This document shows, piece after piece, positions 39,772 through 54,540 of a stretch of 64,000 nucleotides of DNA; the stretch's first letter is position 1, and each line of letters opens with the position of its first letter. This stretch comes from Paralichthys olivaceus (taxonomy: Eukaryota; Chordata; Actinopteri; Pleuronectiformes; Paralichthyidae). A program made the translations under genes and the position numbers. Where the stretch lies: positions 16,711,001 through 16,775,000 of the forward strand of contig NC_091094.1 of the NCBI RefSeq assembly GCF_024713975.1. Direction: 5' to 3'. Under the pieces are notes generated by a model. It did no database searches. It worked only from the letters and a program-made list of their open reading frames with translations, and was not told where the DNA came from.

Positions 39772-41489
39772 TCGTAAGAGACGATGGACCAGATAGAAAT
39801 CAGCCACTCTGCAGCTGGTTTGTGACACATAAACATTTTTTATGTGGCTTTTTATTTAAGATTTATAAATCCTCTGTATAAAGAGGTGTTGGTGTGTGGA
39901 GGAGCAGTCTTAAAAAATTATATTTCACAAAATCAAATGCAAAAAATGACTGAACATGTCTGACAGAGACATTGTACATCGATTTAATTAATTAAATAAT
40001 GTACATTATTGTTTGTCTGGTTATATTTTGTGGTTGCTCATTAGAGAAATTAATAAGTTCTAGTTTTAATTTGTGTTCTTGGTGTGTTAATCTGCCTTGT
40101 TGAAATGTAACTGTATGTTTGACTTGTGATCTGCTCTCTGCGTGGTCTGGTTTGATTTGTTGCAGTACAGATACATTAAAGGCCTTTAATCCTTAATTCT
40201 TTCATTGCATTTTATTTACGTACTCATTAACATGAGAGCACATGAAAATGTTCCCTTGGGCAAAGCTGATTTGTTATTGAAGAAAGGTAGGAGGAGGTGA
40301 GACTGGTCCATTAGCCTGCTTCAATTCCACAGTGTTCACCACTCACATTTGGTTTGAGTGCTTTTTATTTTGAGAATGACTCACCAGGGCCATCAGTGGA
40401 TTAATGGTGTTAATGGCAGATGAATAGAGCTCTTGTGTATAGGGTTGCTCATAAAAGCAGTTTTAGCTCCTTTGCAGTTTTGAGGCCAGAGCACCCTTTA
40501 TTCTCAGTTCAGATCAGTGATTATCAAAAGTGACAAGGTGCAACGCAGGACAGTCACGGGTGTCAGAACATTGTGTGTTGTTGTTGTTTGACCACCTTCC
40601 TGAGATTCAAGCAGGAAGGTTTGCAGACCTGTTCTGGGAGTAATTCAATGTTCTTTACAGTAATAAAAACAACAACATTAAACTAAGTCAACGAGAGAGT
40701 TTTCATTCAAAGATGCAGTTCAATTTGGAAGTGAATGAATGTTCTTTGTTTTTTCTCTCCAAATGCTGCGTAATACAAAGCTTTATCACAACATTAAGGA
40801 CCTGGAAGCCGTTGTCAATTGTGTCTCCTGATTAAAAGGGAAAAACAAACCAATGTGTTCTTCCATCTCTTTCCAATTCCTCATTTCACTCATAATCTAG
40901 ACCTGCTCAGAGACGAGACGGAGACAAAACTTCAACTGATGCTTTATTTTGACCACCACGTGTAAGTCTCTGAAGACAAGGACTTATTGTATGTTATATT
41001 CTGTACTACAGAGGGGGTGTAGATCATCATATAGGTATGAATGAGTAATTATTCTGCTAGCACTGGGTTAGTTTTGAAAATAAAATGTCAGACGACCTAA
41101 TAATGGAAGCTTATATGAGATTTAAATCTCAGCGCTAAATTCATGAATGAGAACCATAGTTTGACAAAAAAATTCAAACGCAAGTTTCAAATTATAGATA
41201 TTGAATTGATATTAACTTCTTTATTATTTTTAACACAACCATTTCTAACTGATAGTGACATTGAGATGTGGTTGAAAGCTCTGAAAATAAACATACTCAT
41301 AGTTTCACTTGATGAATATGTCTCTAGTGTTAATTGTACAGATGAACTACCAACAGTGAGTAATAGTGTTTTAAATCTTTAAGCTTAAGGTTACTGACAC
41401 GTTGACTCATATTTTAATGACCACTATTTAAGTAGAAATTGAAAGAAATAAAGCAGTAAATCTGCCAGTCGTGTCCATAATATTCAAAG
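39772..41489. other. Convergent 3' region of TATDN2 and ghrelin
   Basis: Holds the TATDN2 3' UTR on + and the 3' UTR of ghrelin on -. No other gene is supported; the 79-codon frame at 41143-41382 is AT-driven and featureless. Confidence 0.5.
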
Positions 41490-42442
41490 TTAGGATGGCC
41501 TCTCTGAAAAAAAAGAGACAATAGTTTAAAATAACATTAAAAATGGTCAGATCATTATCTTACCATGCATTGGTCCAGGAAACACAACTACAGAGGGGGT
41601 TGTGTGTGTACCTGCCGTCTCCGTGTTTCCCAGCAGACGCTGAACGATCTCTTGCAGCAACACGCCATACTCCTCAAAGTCCTCTGGTGTCATGGTGATG
41701 CCAATTTCAAATGGGGCACTTACCTGCTTAAGACCATAAAGACACAGGGATGATGTTTGATGCTTTGCTGTTGTCACAAGTGTGTTATATTTTCCACTCA
41801 CTGTGATGTGGTGGTCCTCGGTGTGTTGACTCTGCTCCTCTGTGATTTGGCGGCCGGGTCTGGGAGGTTTCCCCTTGTTCTGTGTTTGACCAACATACAT
41901 ATCTCATGATTGTAACCAATTCACTTTCATGATAGTAGTTCAATTGCAAGGTTTTCTCATGTCTTGAATACACTGGAGAACACAATGCATGCATTTGAAA
42001 TTATAGAAAATTATACCTGCATACTGACAAAATCCATTTTAGTCATAACACCATTCTCAGCAAAAATGTACTCAACAGATTACATTTTGAAACTTGCTGG
42101 AAATCAAAGATTGGATTCAGTGGCAGGAGTTTAGTTAAGTGTGGTACGTTGTAAGGCTGAAAACTGAATAAGTAAAATATAGATTTTTTGAAACATCAGA
42201 CAGTTTAAAACAAATGAATAAGTCCTTTATTATGGTATATTGAGTTATGTTGAAAGTTAAGCTCATGGGAGGATTCACGCCTCTATTTTTAACTGTTGTT
42301 TCATAATGAATCCCAGAAAGCATCTTACCGGCGGTTTGTGTGAAGGGCTGAGAAAACTGGAGCCTGCGCTGGTCGACTTACACCACAAGGTCAGAGAACC
42401 GAGTAGAAAAACCAGCAGCCTGGTGTTTCTTTTCAGAAACAT
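41490..42442 (-). CDS. ghrl: Preproghrelin, complete
   Basis: Four coding exons on -: 42442-42329, 41879-41802, 41723-41612 and 41503-41490, giving 105 residues. The signal peptide [20 protein letters not shown] ends before a 26-residue-type cleavage (STSA|GSS). The mature hormone begins [12 protein letters not shown]; Ser3 is the residue acylated by GOAT and the GSSFLSP core is intact. It continues over the splice as [10 protein letters not shown], where Gly-Arg is a cleavage and amidation signal, so a 20-residue amidated peptide is expected, as in other fish ghrelins. The C-peptide has [15 protein letters not shown], the obestatin-like part. The last coding exon adds only 14 bases (end TAERPS), matching other fish. 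Ghrelin is a stomach hormone acting on GHS-R. Confidence 0.95.
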
Positions 42443-42548
42443 GGTGGAACCAAAGTCTCCGCTGCGAAATGACGAAGCAACGTATAGCGTTAAAAGATTT
42501 CAAATCAAATCTGCTGCTCTAAATCTGACACTGACACTTGCAGTTCTG

Positions 42549-42556
42549 TTTATATA
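42549..42556 (-). promoter_or_regulatory. Ghrelin TATA box
   Basis: TATATAAA on the minus strand, about 107 bases before the start codon. This suits a short 5' UTR and a tissue-specific promoter. Confidence 0.7.
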
Positions 42557-43990
42557 GCCTGACCTCCATCCCCTTTCATGCAGATTTAAAATGCATTAAA
42601 CAGATATATCTAGGAAGCATTGGACTGTTCAAATGTTTGAATTGATAACAAAGTGGACATTTCTCTGTTGACCTGCTGATCATCATATCTATTCAGTTGG
42701 GTAATGAGGGTAATAGCATTGCAGTCACAGAGATCTAGTCTATTCTGCATGTGTACGAGAATATTACAGGACTTGTCTATTACTTAATGGACTGATAGAC
42801 TGAACGAATCACCAATAGAGTTTGTTCTGAGTGAACACTGCAACTTATGTCAACACATCAATAAGCTGATGGGAAACATTTACATTTCTGAAATAAAAAG
42901 TGTAATTTTCAGTATTTTCTATTAAATGAACACAAAGCTAAAGCAGAACATATTGACTGAAGCAGAACTTTGCAGTTCTCTTCTCAGCCCTCCTCAGTTA
43001 CTGCGTCTGTTTGACCTGACGATGAGCTGGAAAATGTTTACATCTTTAGGTTTTAGATGTCAAATAGCTCCACTTTAATCTAAGACACAGTTTTAGTTTC
43101 AGAGCAGCTATTCACACACGGTTTACATATGAATGACAAATAATTCCACATGGACCTGGATATAAACAATATTTATTGAAGGATTTGCTTTCAGTGGAAG
43201 TATCACCAGCTCGTTTTATAACATATACCTTTATAAATCATTGTGATTATAATATCATAAAATTCATAATATCATAAAATTATAGGATGTTTCAAAACGT
43301 TTTAATTGTGTTTGAGTTGTCTCATGAGTACGGATTTAATATTAAAAGCCTTTAACAATCCGTTAGTACCACCTAATACCCAAGCAATGCATATACTGTG
43401 TAGATGTTGGTCTATGAAATATATAAACCTCAAACATTCATAATCTGGACAAAACAAAATAAGAAGGTGATTAAAACATTTGGAGGCAGAGGTGAAATTC
43501 TATCAGAGTAAATACTTACCATTTGAATTTCCACCAAGACATATAAGGGGGTGTCTGTGGTTCAGCGGGTTGTCCACGGACCAGATGTTTGGTGTTTTGA
43601 TCCCTTGCTACGAACCATTTACCACACAGGTTTTCATTTGTGATGATGCAGGTCAGAGGATCTTAACTGGAACTGATGATGACCTTGATTTCATGCTGGA
43701 GGTAATAGTTGGAGACCTCCTGTGTGAGAGATGGAGGCTGATCCACTATGAGATCATCAGGTACAAACATTAAAATGTTTTCCACACACATTAGTTTTTT
43801 CTCGGACAGAAACATTGAGTCTAGTGAGTCTTGGATTGTGCTGCTGTTTCCTCCTCAGGATTAACACCATCTCAGAGAGACCGTGCTGTACTTACACCTG
43901 TGACGCCGCTAGTTGGCGCTTACACCACATTTCGCCTGCAGGAGGAACACCAACGAAGAAGTGAGAGTGCGGCTAGCAGTAGCCTGGGGA
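42557..43990. other. Spacer between ghrelin and CCDC174
   Basis: AT-rich; apart from one SINE-like fragment I see nothing coding. SEC13, which follows GHRL in human, is not here. Confidence 0.5.
43540..43620 (+). repeat. tRNA-derived SINE fragment
   Basis: TGTGGTTCAGCGGGTTGTCC resembles a pol III A box, and TTGGTGTTTTGATCCCTTGC about 35 bases later a decayed B box, the layout of a tRNA-like SINE head. It is not a functional tRNA (no acceptor stem pairing). It explains the 97-codon open frame over it. Confidence 0.45.
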
Positions 43991-44015
43991 CTGAGGAGGA
44001 ACAGAAATCCTACAA

Positions 44016-47146
<3,131 letters not shown>

Positions 47147-48461
47147 CCTGATGTTCACTGTGTAGTTGCCTCATGTAAGGATTTGTAATACTGCTGTTTA
47201 GTTTTAGGCCTCATGCAAGAACATGTTCTTTCAGAATATTGCAGCCTAGTTTTACGCTGTCGGATGCTAGAGGAGGATGCTAAACATCAACCTGCACAAA
47301 GGTCCTGTTATAGATATTTTTAATTGAATTAATTTTGGTATCATATGTAAAGTTCAAAATCATTCACTGGAATCTTTGAAATAAGATTGTTTAACCCTGT
47401 GATGACAGGTCAGTGTGTCTGTTCATGACAACATCTGGAGAACTTGTGAATGTTGTGAAGGCCCCAAATTTTCTTTAATCTCTCAAACCCCCAGTGTCAC
47501 TTGAGAACTGGTCTGTTCACACAACCGAATCTTGCATTAGGCCCAATGCCTCAGCTCTTTGGAGTTTTTGCATTTAATAAATAACAGGAATTTAAATAAC
47601 ATTGTTTTTGTTTGTGTGTTTTTGTCACTGTAAAAACTTATGTGGATATGTGTTTGTAAAGGTTTAGCATTTACATAGAAAGCTTTATGAAGTATTTGCA
47701 TATAAGAGGGTTTGGAATGATGTGGTTTAAACTAGGGAAGTTTATTGAAACCTGAGCACTGAGTTGCAGTATGAAAATGTCCACCAGATGACACTGTACA
47801 CCTTAATGTCAAGAAAACCTCTGACTGATCAGACTGGCTTTGATCATCATTATCATGATGAGAACTTTAAGAGGGGGGGAATCATTCTAGAGCTGCAGCT
47901 CACTACCATGTTTATTATCGATGAACCTGCTGATTGTTTCCTCCATGAAATTATTCATTTTTATTTCTGAAAATGCCGAAAGAAAATACAAAGTTGTACA
48001 TCACAGTTTCAGGATGATTATTATGATCACTGATGACCACAGTAAAGAGGCAGCTTCAAAACTGAGAAGCTGGAATGATGGATGTTTGGAATTTTCTCGT
48101 AAGGGCCGATTAATACCAAAATACTTAAGTCATCTGGTCAAGGACATTCTTTGATTACTCTATGAAGTTTAAAAAAATTTTCACACATATAAAACCAATA
48201 TTGCCTCCCATTTCTCAAACTGTGTTTTTTCCTGACAGCTGTGAAAAGGCAGTGAAGATGTGAGTGCTTTTAGTTTCAGAAATGTCTGTTTCTGTGCAGT
48301 AGGTGCCAGGACACTGTTCTGCTAAAATTTAAGCCATTAGTAGCCTGAGGTGAACCTGGACTCTGCTGCTCCCTGGTGCCTGAACGGACACGTCCTTGTG
48401 TTCTGCATCGATCATCTCCTGCCTCTGTCCTGCAACACATCCCCAGTAAAAACAAGCCACG
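47147..48461 (+). other. CCDC174 3' UTR and start of a long gene-poor spacer
   Basis: The 3' UTR ends near 47600. Beyond it I see no supported coding exon. Confidence 0.5.
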
Positions 48462-48486
48462 ATGTTTCCTCCAGTCCCTGTGTATG
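48462..48486 (+). other. Speculative distal first exon (ATG to donor)
   Basis: ATG starts MFPPVPVY and runs to a good donor (TATG then GTGAGT), leaving phase 1. That is the phase FGD5 exon 2 accepts, 15 kb downstream. Whether any transcript starts here cannot be told from sequence. Confidence 0.15.
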
Positions 48487-51004
48487 GTGAGTCTCAAACA
48501 GTAACACTTTTCTATTCTGAGATATGTTTGAATGTATCTATATTTTTCTGAGACATGTGGTTTGCATTAGTTATTTGATGTTATAAAAACACATCAATCA
48601 CTACTGTGCAGACTTTGGCTTAAAATGCACCTGATTGCAGCTTTCCTATCCGGGATATTTTAGCTTCATTTTTGGATGGTGGGAGGAAGTGGAGAGGCGT
48701 CGTCCATCTTTGGCTTTGGTGGAACCTCAATGTATATCACAGAAGCGAGGCTGCTAAAGTACAAAGAACAATATTTCTATGAGTAGATTACATTAGTGTA
48801 CAGTACTGAAATGAGACACTGACATAGTCAGTCGTCTGACTCCAACCTTTGGCTTCATCCTGCTCCACAGGAACCATGTGATAAACCGGTAGTTTGATTT
48901 TATTACAGACGGTTTTCAACAATTTATCCACAGATCAGACATCAGATCACCTCTTCACCCTTTTCATTATGTGTTTGGTCTGATTTCTGCCTCGTGTTCC
49001 CCCCATCAGGCGGGAGAAGAGGTGGTTTGGCCCTTTGTGTGTTTAATGAATCTCCTGTATGAAGAGGTTGTTCTCTTCCTGGTGTTGTTGCATGTTGATC
49101 CCACTGTGACTTTAAACACTGTTTTTTCCCCTCTTTGTTCCTGCGGCCTGATGTTAGACCAGTGCACTCAGAGTGGAAGAGCCCAAAGCAAATAGCTTCT
49201 GCACAAGGACCTCCACCCCCTCTCTTGGTAAACGTGTGTGTGCGTATTGATGTACAGTACGTGTTTAAGTGTTATGTAGTATAATATTTTTATTGCAGAA
49301 ATGAATTTTCTGCCTGATTGACTTTGCTGCCTGCGGAGATGAGATGATGATACAGTGACAGGAGCTCACACAGTGATGGTTTAAAGATGCTCTCAGATGA
49401 ATACATAATGCAGCACAGACTGTAACACTCCTAACAATAAAGAAAACCCCTGTTTAATGAATTTAGCAGCAGAATAATTCAGCAGCCTGATTTGATTTAT
49501 TTTAATTTTAGGCAGGTGAGCCACTATAGTGATCACCTGACTTTTCCCTCCAGCCAGGCCCCTTTTACATTTGTGCGTTTGAACGCTGTATATCATGTCC
49601 TCACAGAAGTTGTTTTGACTTTGATGATCCTGTAACTTTTCTCTTTTTTTCATCATCCGGTGTAAATGTTTATTTTCTTGATACTTTGGCTTATGACCAA
49701 ACATGATAAAAGACCAAAAATGGTGAACATTAAAAGCTGAGGGGGACAGAGCATTGGCTCGAGGTATTCAGATCAGCTGACTCAGTCATTTCTATCAAGT
49801 CCCTTCTTCAGAGAACCTTCAATTTTCTTTTAAATGTCTGTATAACTTTTATAAATATTGTCTTTATTTCTGCTGATTTTATGACTTCTTGGTTTTTATC
49901 ACTGCCTTGTGAAGCACTCATCTCAATTTTGAAAAGTGCTCTATAAACAAATATTATTATAAACATACCCTCTAAACATTCAGCTTTTCTAGCAATAACA
50001 TTACTGTAAACATGTGAGCATGCTGATGTGAGCAGCTTCTAGTATACAGCCTCTGCTGGTAGCCACAAATTGTGACCGTATAGCATTTAGAATGGCTTTT
50101 TTAATATTGTGTAAATTTCTAACGGCACAAATAAACAACAGACCGGAGAAAAATGCACATCATCTCATTTTAATCAGATTTGCTGACTCACCACTGTGAC
50201 GGGTCTAATCACGCATTAGTGATGGGAGGGTGTGTCTCATTGACAGGTATGCCCTCCTCTCTGGGATCCGCTCCACTGAGGAATTATCTCTGAATCGAGT
50301 CGGGCAGTTTAATCCTGCTGTCGTCAAGGAAATAGAAACTTGCTGTTTTCATAATATAAAATAAAATAAATGACCTTCAGCACATGGAAGCAGCTTCAGA
50401 TCCAACGTGGTGGGATTTAGTGTACTTTACTTATATTATTTGTTGTTTACCCAGCAGTTATGTTGGCACTGCTCAACCTATACTGTCGTATACAGTGTGC
50501 TTCATCTAGGTGTTGGTTTATTATTGATATTTCTCATAGTGCAGCCATACAGCTGCGGCAGCACGAGGGCTAATGCAGCTTTTATGAGTAAGGTTGAGTT
50601 GAATCCTTTAGACCTGACCTGAAAATCAATGTTGTCTTTATGTCACTGCAGGTCCCTGATCCAGGGGGGGGTGGAACAGAAGGAGAACATTAAATGGCGA
50701 TGAGCTGCTTTGTCTCTTCCTCCTGCTCTCAAAGTGAAACTTCAGACATGGTAAGATCACATGAATCCCTTCACAACCTGCTGTGTTTAGATGAGCTGCA
50801 GTTACTAAGGGGTCAGGTTTGTGCTTGTTCTATCCTGGGTTGTGTCTTGTTCCAATCCTCATCCATCACAGTTCAATTTGACAAAACTAATGCTGCTGCA
50901 GTGAGACGCTGAGATCAACAAGTTGTTCAAACTCCACACATGTTGTCTCAAACATATGAACAATCATACACTACATGCAGTTTCGGTATTTCCAAAGTGA
51001 AGTG
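48487..51004. other. Gene-poor spacer with one exon-like segment
   Basis: Between 50652 and 50750 a 99-base segment has an acceptor (TGTCACTGCAG) and a strong donor (ACATG then GTAAGA) and could be an exon of a non-coding RNA. Otherwise only an L2-like tail (listed separately) stands out. Confidence 0.3.
49790..49965 (+). repeat. L2-like LINE 3' tail
   Basis: TGCCTTGTGAAGCACTCATC followed by TTGAAAAGTGCTCTATAAAC and an ATTATTAT end is a diverged copy of the tail seen at 33615-33895. Confidence 0.6.
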
Positions 51005-51303
51005 GCACTCAGTAGAGCATATATCTCAGCCAAGGCCCAAAACATTAAAATTCACTAGATCCAGATTTCTATTTGGATCTGCACCAAAATCCGTACACTC
51101 AGAAATATTAGTTCTCTAAGATCCATGAATTATTCTCTGAGAAATGATCCACATCCCCTATCAAATGTAATGGGTTCTTCCTTGGGTAATCCCCCACCCT
51201 TTCAAAAAAAACTAATGGAAATCAGATGAGGAATATTTGTGTAATCCTGCTAACAAATAAATTAACCCAGATGATATACATAACCATCCTTGGCTGAAGT
51301 AAC
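51005..51303. mobile_element. CCTCCACCAAGG-family MITE, copy 3
   Basis: It starts GCACTCAGTAGAGCATATAT and ends CCATCCTTGGCTGAAGTAAC. The interior shares AGATCCAGATTTCTATTTGG with copy 1. The start word GCACTCAGTAGAG recurs at 52143 and 54290, which fixes the left border of the family. Confidence 0.7.
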
Positions 51304-51329
51304 TATTTAAGAATTACCTGGATCATGGG

Positions 51330-51400
51330 GTTATGTACCTGACTATTTCCTCGCTTGGAGCACTAACTTCCTACAGTCTCTTTGCTTTGCTTGTACTGAA
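51330..51400. mobile_element. Fragment of the AAAGGAACAGTTTGA-type family
   Basis: GGGTTATGTACCTGACTATTT followed by CCTCGCTTGGAGCACTAACTT resembles the middle of the long form of the abundant fish element whose short form is at 18709-18872. Ends are missing. Confidence 0.4.
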
Positions 51401-52142
51401 ACATCACACAGGTCTTACAGAGAATCTCCTCACAATTTACCGCTGGCTCTGCTCCAGTGGGGCTCAGATGTGGTGCGAGTGAGCTCAGACAACACATTCA
51501 TCTGTAAGAGGTTTTTAATCCTCGGAGCGGTTTTATGATGCGGAGCTTCAATGACCCAACAGGGGACTGAACTCACAAACTGGGAGCGAGAATCAAACTC
51601 GTAAATTGTGAAACCCAGGGCGGATGGTACAAGTAGAAGTTCACTGAGCTGGATGAAGCTTTGAGATTGGAGGGTTTAGTCAACAGAAGACCAGTGCAAT
51701 TTTAGACGGTAGCTATAGAGACAAAAAAGTGCCTGAAGAGACAGCGTTTTAAACCTTTATGATCACTTTAAGATTCTTCTTTAAATTACCGACATTAACA
51801 TTAAAGAAACTGAAGCGTGTAAAGATAATAGGTCATTAGAGATAATAGGTCATTAAGACTCCATCAGTAAAATCTACCATATTGAGGCAACAGATAAATT
51901 TAGAAAACTAGAAGGCAAGGTTAGGATAATGAGAACTTTGTGAAAACAATGAAGTAATAATACAGACTGAAAGAGAGACAGCAGTTTTCATTTTAAGTCT
52001 AAATGATAGAAATAAAGATGTCCGGACGGACTGTGTCAAACTTCTGACGATGGGAGAAATTAAGGAGGACCCTCTCACATGTGACTGCTGCTACGACTTA
52101 CGTAAACTTACCAAACAGGAAATGCAGCATGAAACTAGAATA

Positions 52143-52354
52143 GCACTGAGTAGAGCACATGTCTGCCAAGGCTTAACTGTCCCTTTACATTTAATTAAGC
52201 TTTATAGCTAAACCCACAAAACAATGTAGGTGTTGAAATCATAATCTCCATTGTGGAAGAAAAATGATGGTTCTGTTTGTTGAAATCAGTTCAGTCATTT
52301 TTTGTTGACAAACCAACAAACGGGTGAAAACACAACTTCCCTGGTGGAGGTAAT
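52143..52354. mobile_element. CCTCCACCAAGG-family MITE, copy 4
   Basis: It starts GCACTGAGTAGAGCACATGT and ends TTCCCTGGTGGAGGTAATGA; a middle part is deleted relative to copy 3. AACCAACAAACGGGTGAAAA near the right end matches copy 2. Confidence 0.7.
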
Positions 52355-54235
52355 GATGCACTGATTAGTGGTGATGAGGACTATTTATTCTGTATATTCA
52401 CTTGCATCATATTTCACAATTCAGTCTGTTTTAATCGTCGTGCTGTTTACATACATTAAACTTGATGATGTACCCCAGTTTATTTGATCTATGTCACACA
52501 GTTTGGTTTTCAGTAAACGTGTTGCTGTAGCCTCACAGCCTGTAGGCATCTTACACATTTGAAAACATTTATGATCACACAACTGCTCACTTTGTGTTGA
52601 AGAGTGCTCAACGTTTATCCAGCTTCCCGAAAACTGGGATGTGTGGTTTACAAGCAAATACCAAATAACCTGGGTACTCCAAAAACCTAGTGAAACAATG
52701 AGTTTAATAAGAATCAGTTTGGTGTAAGTTGCCGAAATAATTTAAAGATGACGATGAGACATAAGCATGTTTTCAACCCATTAACCAACACCCACATTTT
52801 TTTATTACAGTCATAACCCTGGTGGTCTCCTTTGAATGGTAACACTTTAAAATTTACAACCAGAAGAAATCTAAGATACTGAACCCTCCGTCTACGATCC
52901 CAAAATGGTTTGCACACATAGAATCAAGAGACTTTCAAGACTCTGATTCAAATTAAAACACAGCTTAAGTGCTACCAAGACCAAAGCGTATCGCGGGTGT
53001 GACGTTGTATTTTAAAAAATTCGAAAAAGGAAGATTTTTGAAGACGTTGAACTGACTTAGAAATTTTACAGATAAGTAAAATACACACTTGTCTAAAACA
53101 CCACTGATAGAAAACTGCTTAGAAAACAATTAGTAAAGTAAACTAGGGATGAGTTCTTCAGTGGGGTCATAAAACAACAAGACCAAAATAGAGTGGAAGT
53201 GGAAAATCTGTTCATTAGTGTTTATTGCATTTCATTTCTAAAACGTTACCAGGTTTATCTGCCTAAATTAAATGTCACCTTCTTTACTGCAACACCTGCG
53301 ATGGACAGAGGTTTGGTTTCATTTCTTTTCACCATGAGATGATTCTCACTGAGGGATGCAAGTTGTTCTGCGTGCTTGTCTCAGCTTCGGAGCGTCACAG
53401 GAGTTACACTTGTTGAGCTCTCATAGAAATGCCACATGATATCAACTAATAAATAAAGTGATGAAAGCTGAGGGAAGCTAAAATACAAAGATGCAAGGAG
53501 AAGAACCACCGTCTTCCTCCTGTTTTACCTCTATTACTACTTTTAGTGCTGTGATTTCTTCAGCTGTAGCAAATGCTGCTTCTATTACTGCTATTAAAAC
53601 TCATGCTGCTTCCTCCATACTTTGTTAAAATGAGTGAAGATGTCTCCTAAAAGCAGTCAATGTGCTTCAGATGGAGGCCCGGGTCCCTTCTTTCAGCATC
53701 ACCCCACGGTGAGCTGTAATGAGCTGGCGTGTGCGTAACGAGAGCGTATGCTGCCACAGCCGCTGAGCCACTCCTGCCACCCGGCCTTAAATGCCGCCCC
53801 TGCTGCGTTTGTGTCAAACAGCCACATGTAAAACAGACTGGTGGCTAGGAGTTGCTGGCAGGCCTGCTGCACTGTGTCCCCCTGCAGCAGATGGATCAGA
53901 GGGAGAGGGACAAAGACCCTGTGGAGTCTCTGATGACAGCGTTTGGCTGCTGTTCAGAATCATTACGCTGAGATATCTGAGTTTATGTTGTAAATAACAC
54001 CTTTGCTCTCTGTTGACCACACACTGTTAGAGCTGGGTTACGGTTTCAATTGATATTTTTCAGGAGCCGACATCTTCTAATATTAAAGAATAAGACTGGA
54101 TATATGCAACAATTCTCATTGTTAATGAATTCAGTTACAGACCAATATAAACAGTTTAACTTATTCGTCTGCCATCTAGACCTTCACTGTTGTCCACCAT
54201 CTATTTTGTTGTTATTTGTAGTGACTGTCAGTAGT
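52355..54235. other. Gene-poor spacer
   Basis: No supported feature. Several 60-80 codon open frames occur but have no splice sites, family motifs or poly(A) signals in a sensible order. Confidence 0.45.
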
Positions 54236-54239
54236 TGAA

Positions 54240-54540
54240 AAAGTATTCACGTCCTTTAGTAAAAGTAACATTATTATAATAACATTATAGCACTCAGTAG
54301 AGAGCATACCTCCACCCAGGCCCAACAGTCCAATTCAGTCAAGCTGCATCAGGTTTCACACTCACACAGTTTTGAGCTAATACTATTAACAAACAGACAA
54401 AGAAGCGCTGATAATAATATCGCCTCCTCGGCAGAGGTAAAAACACCCCATTACAAGTTAATCTCCTACACTCAAAATCCTTTAGTTAAACATACTTGTA
54501 TTATTACCAAAATTTTTGCTTTCCTCGTGCGTTAAAACAC
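54240..54540. repeat. ACTT-rich dispersed repeat, interrupted
   Basis: AAGTATTCACGTCCTTTAGT and AAAAGTAAC on the left and CTCAAAATCCTTTAGTTAAA with CATACTTGTATT on the right belong to the family seen at 4140-4570. The copy is split by the MITE at 54290-54440. Confidence 0.5.
54290..54440. mobile_element. CCTCCACCAAGG-family MITE, copy 5 (nested)
   Basis: It starts GCACTCAGTAGAGAGCATAC, then CTCCACCCAGGCCCAACAGT, and ends CGCCTCCTCGGCAGAGGTAA. It is a 150-bp internally deleted copy sitting inside the ACTT-rich repeat, so it inserted later. Confidence 0.65.

Noticed and set aside
43480-43773. 97-codon frame before CCDC174
   Set aside because: It runs across a SINE-like fragment, and the peptide has no known features.
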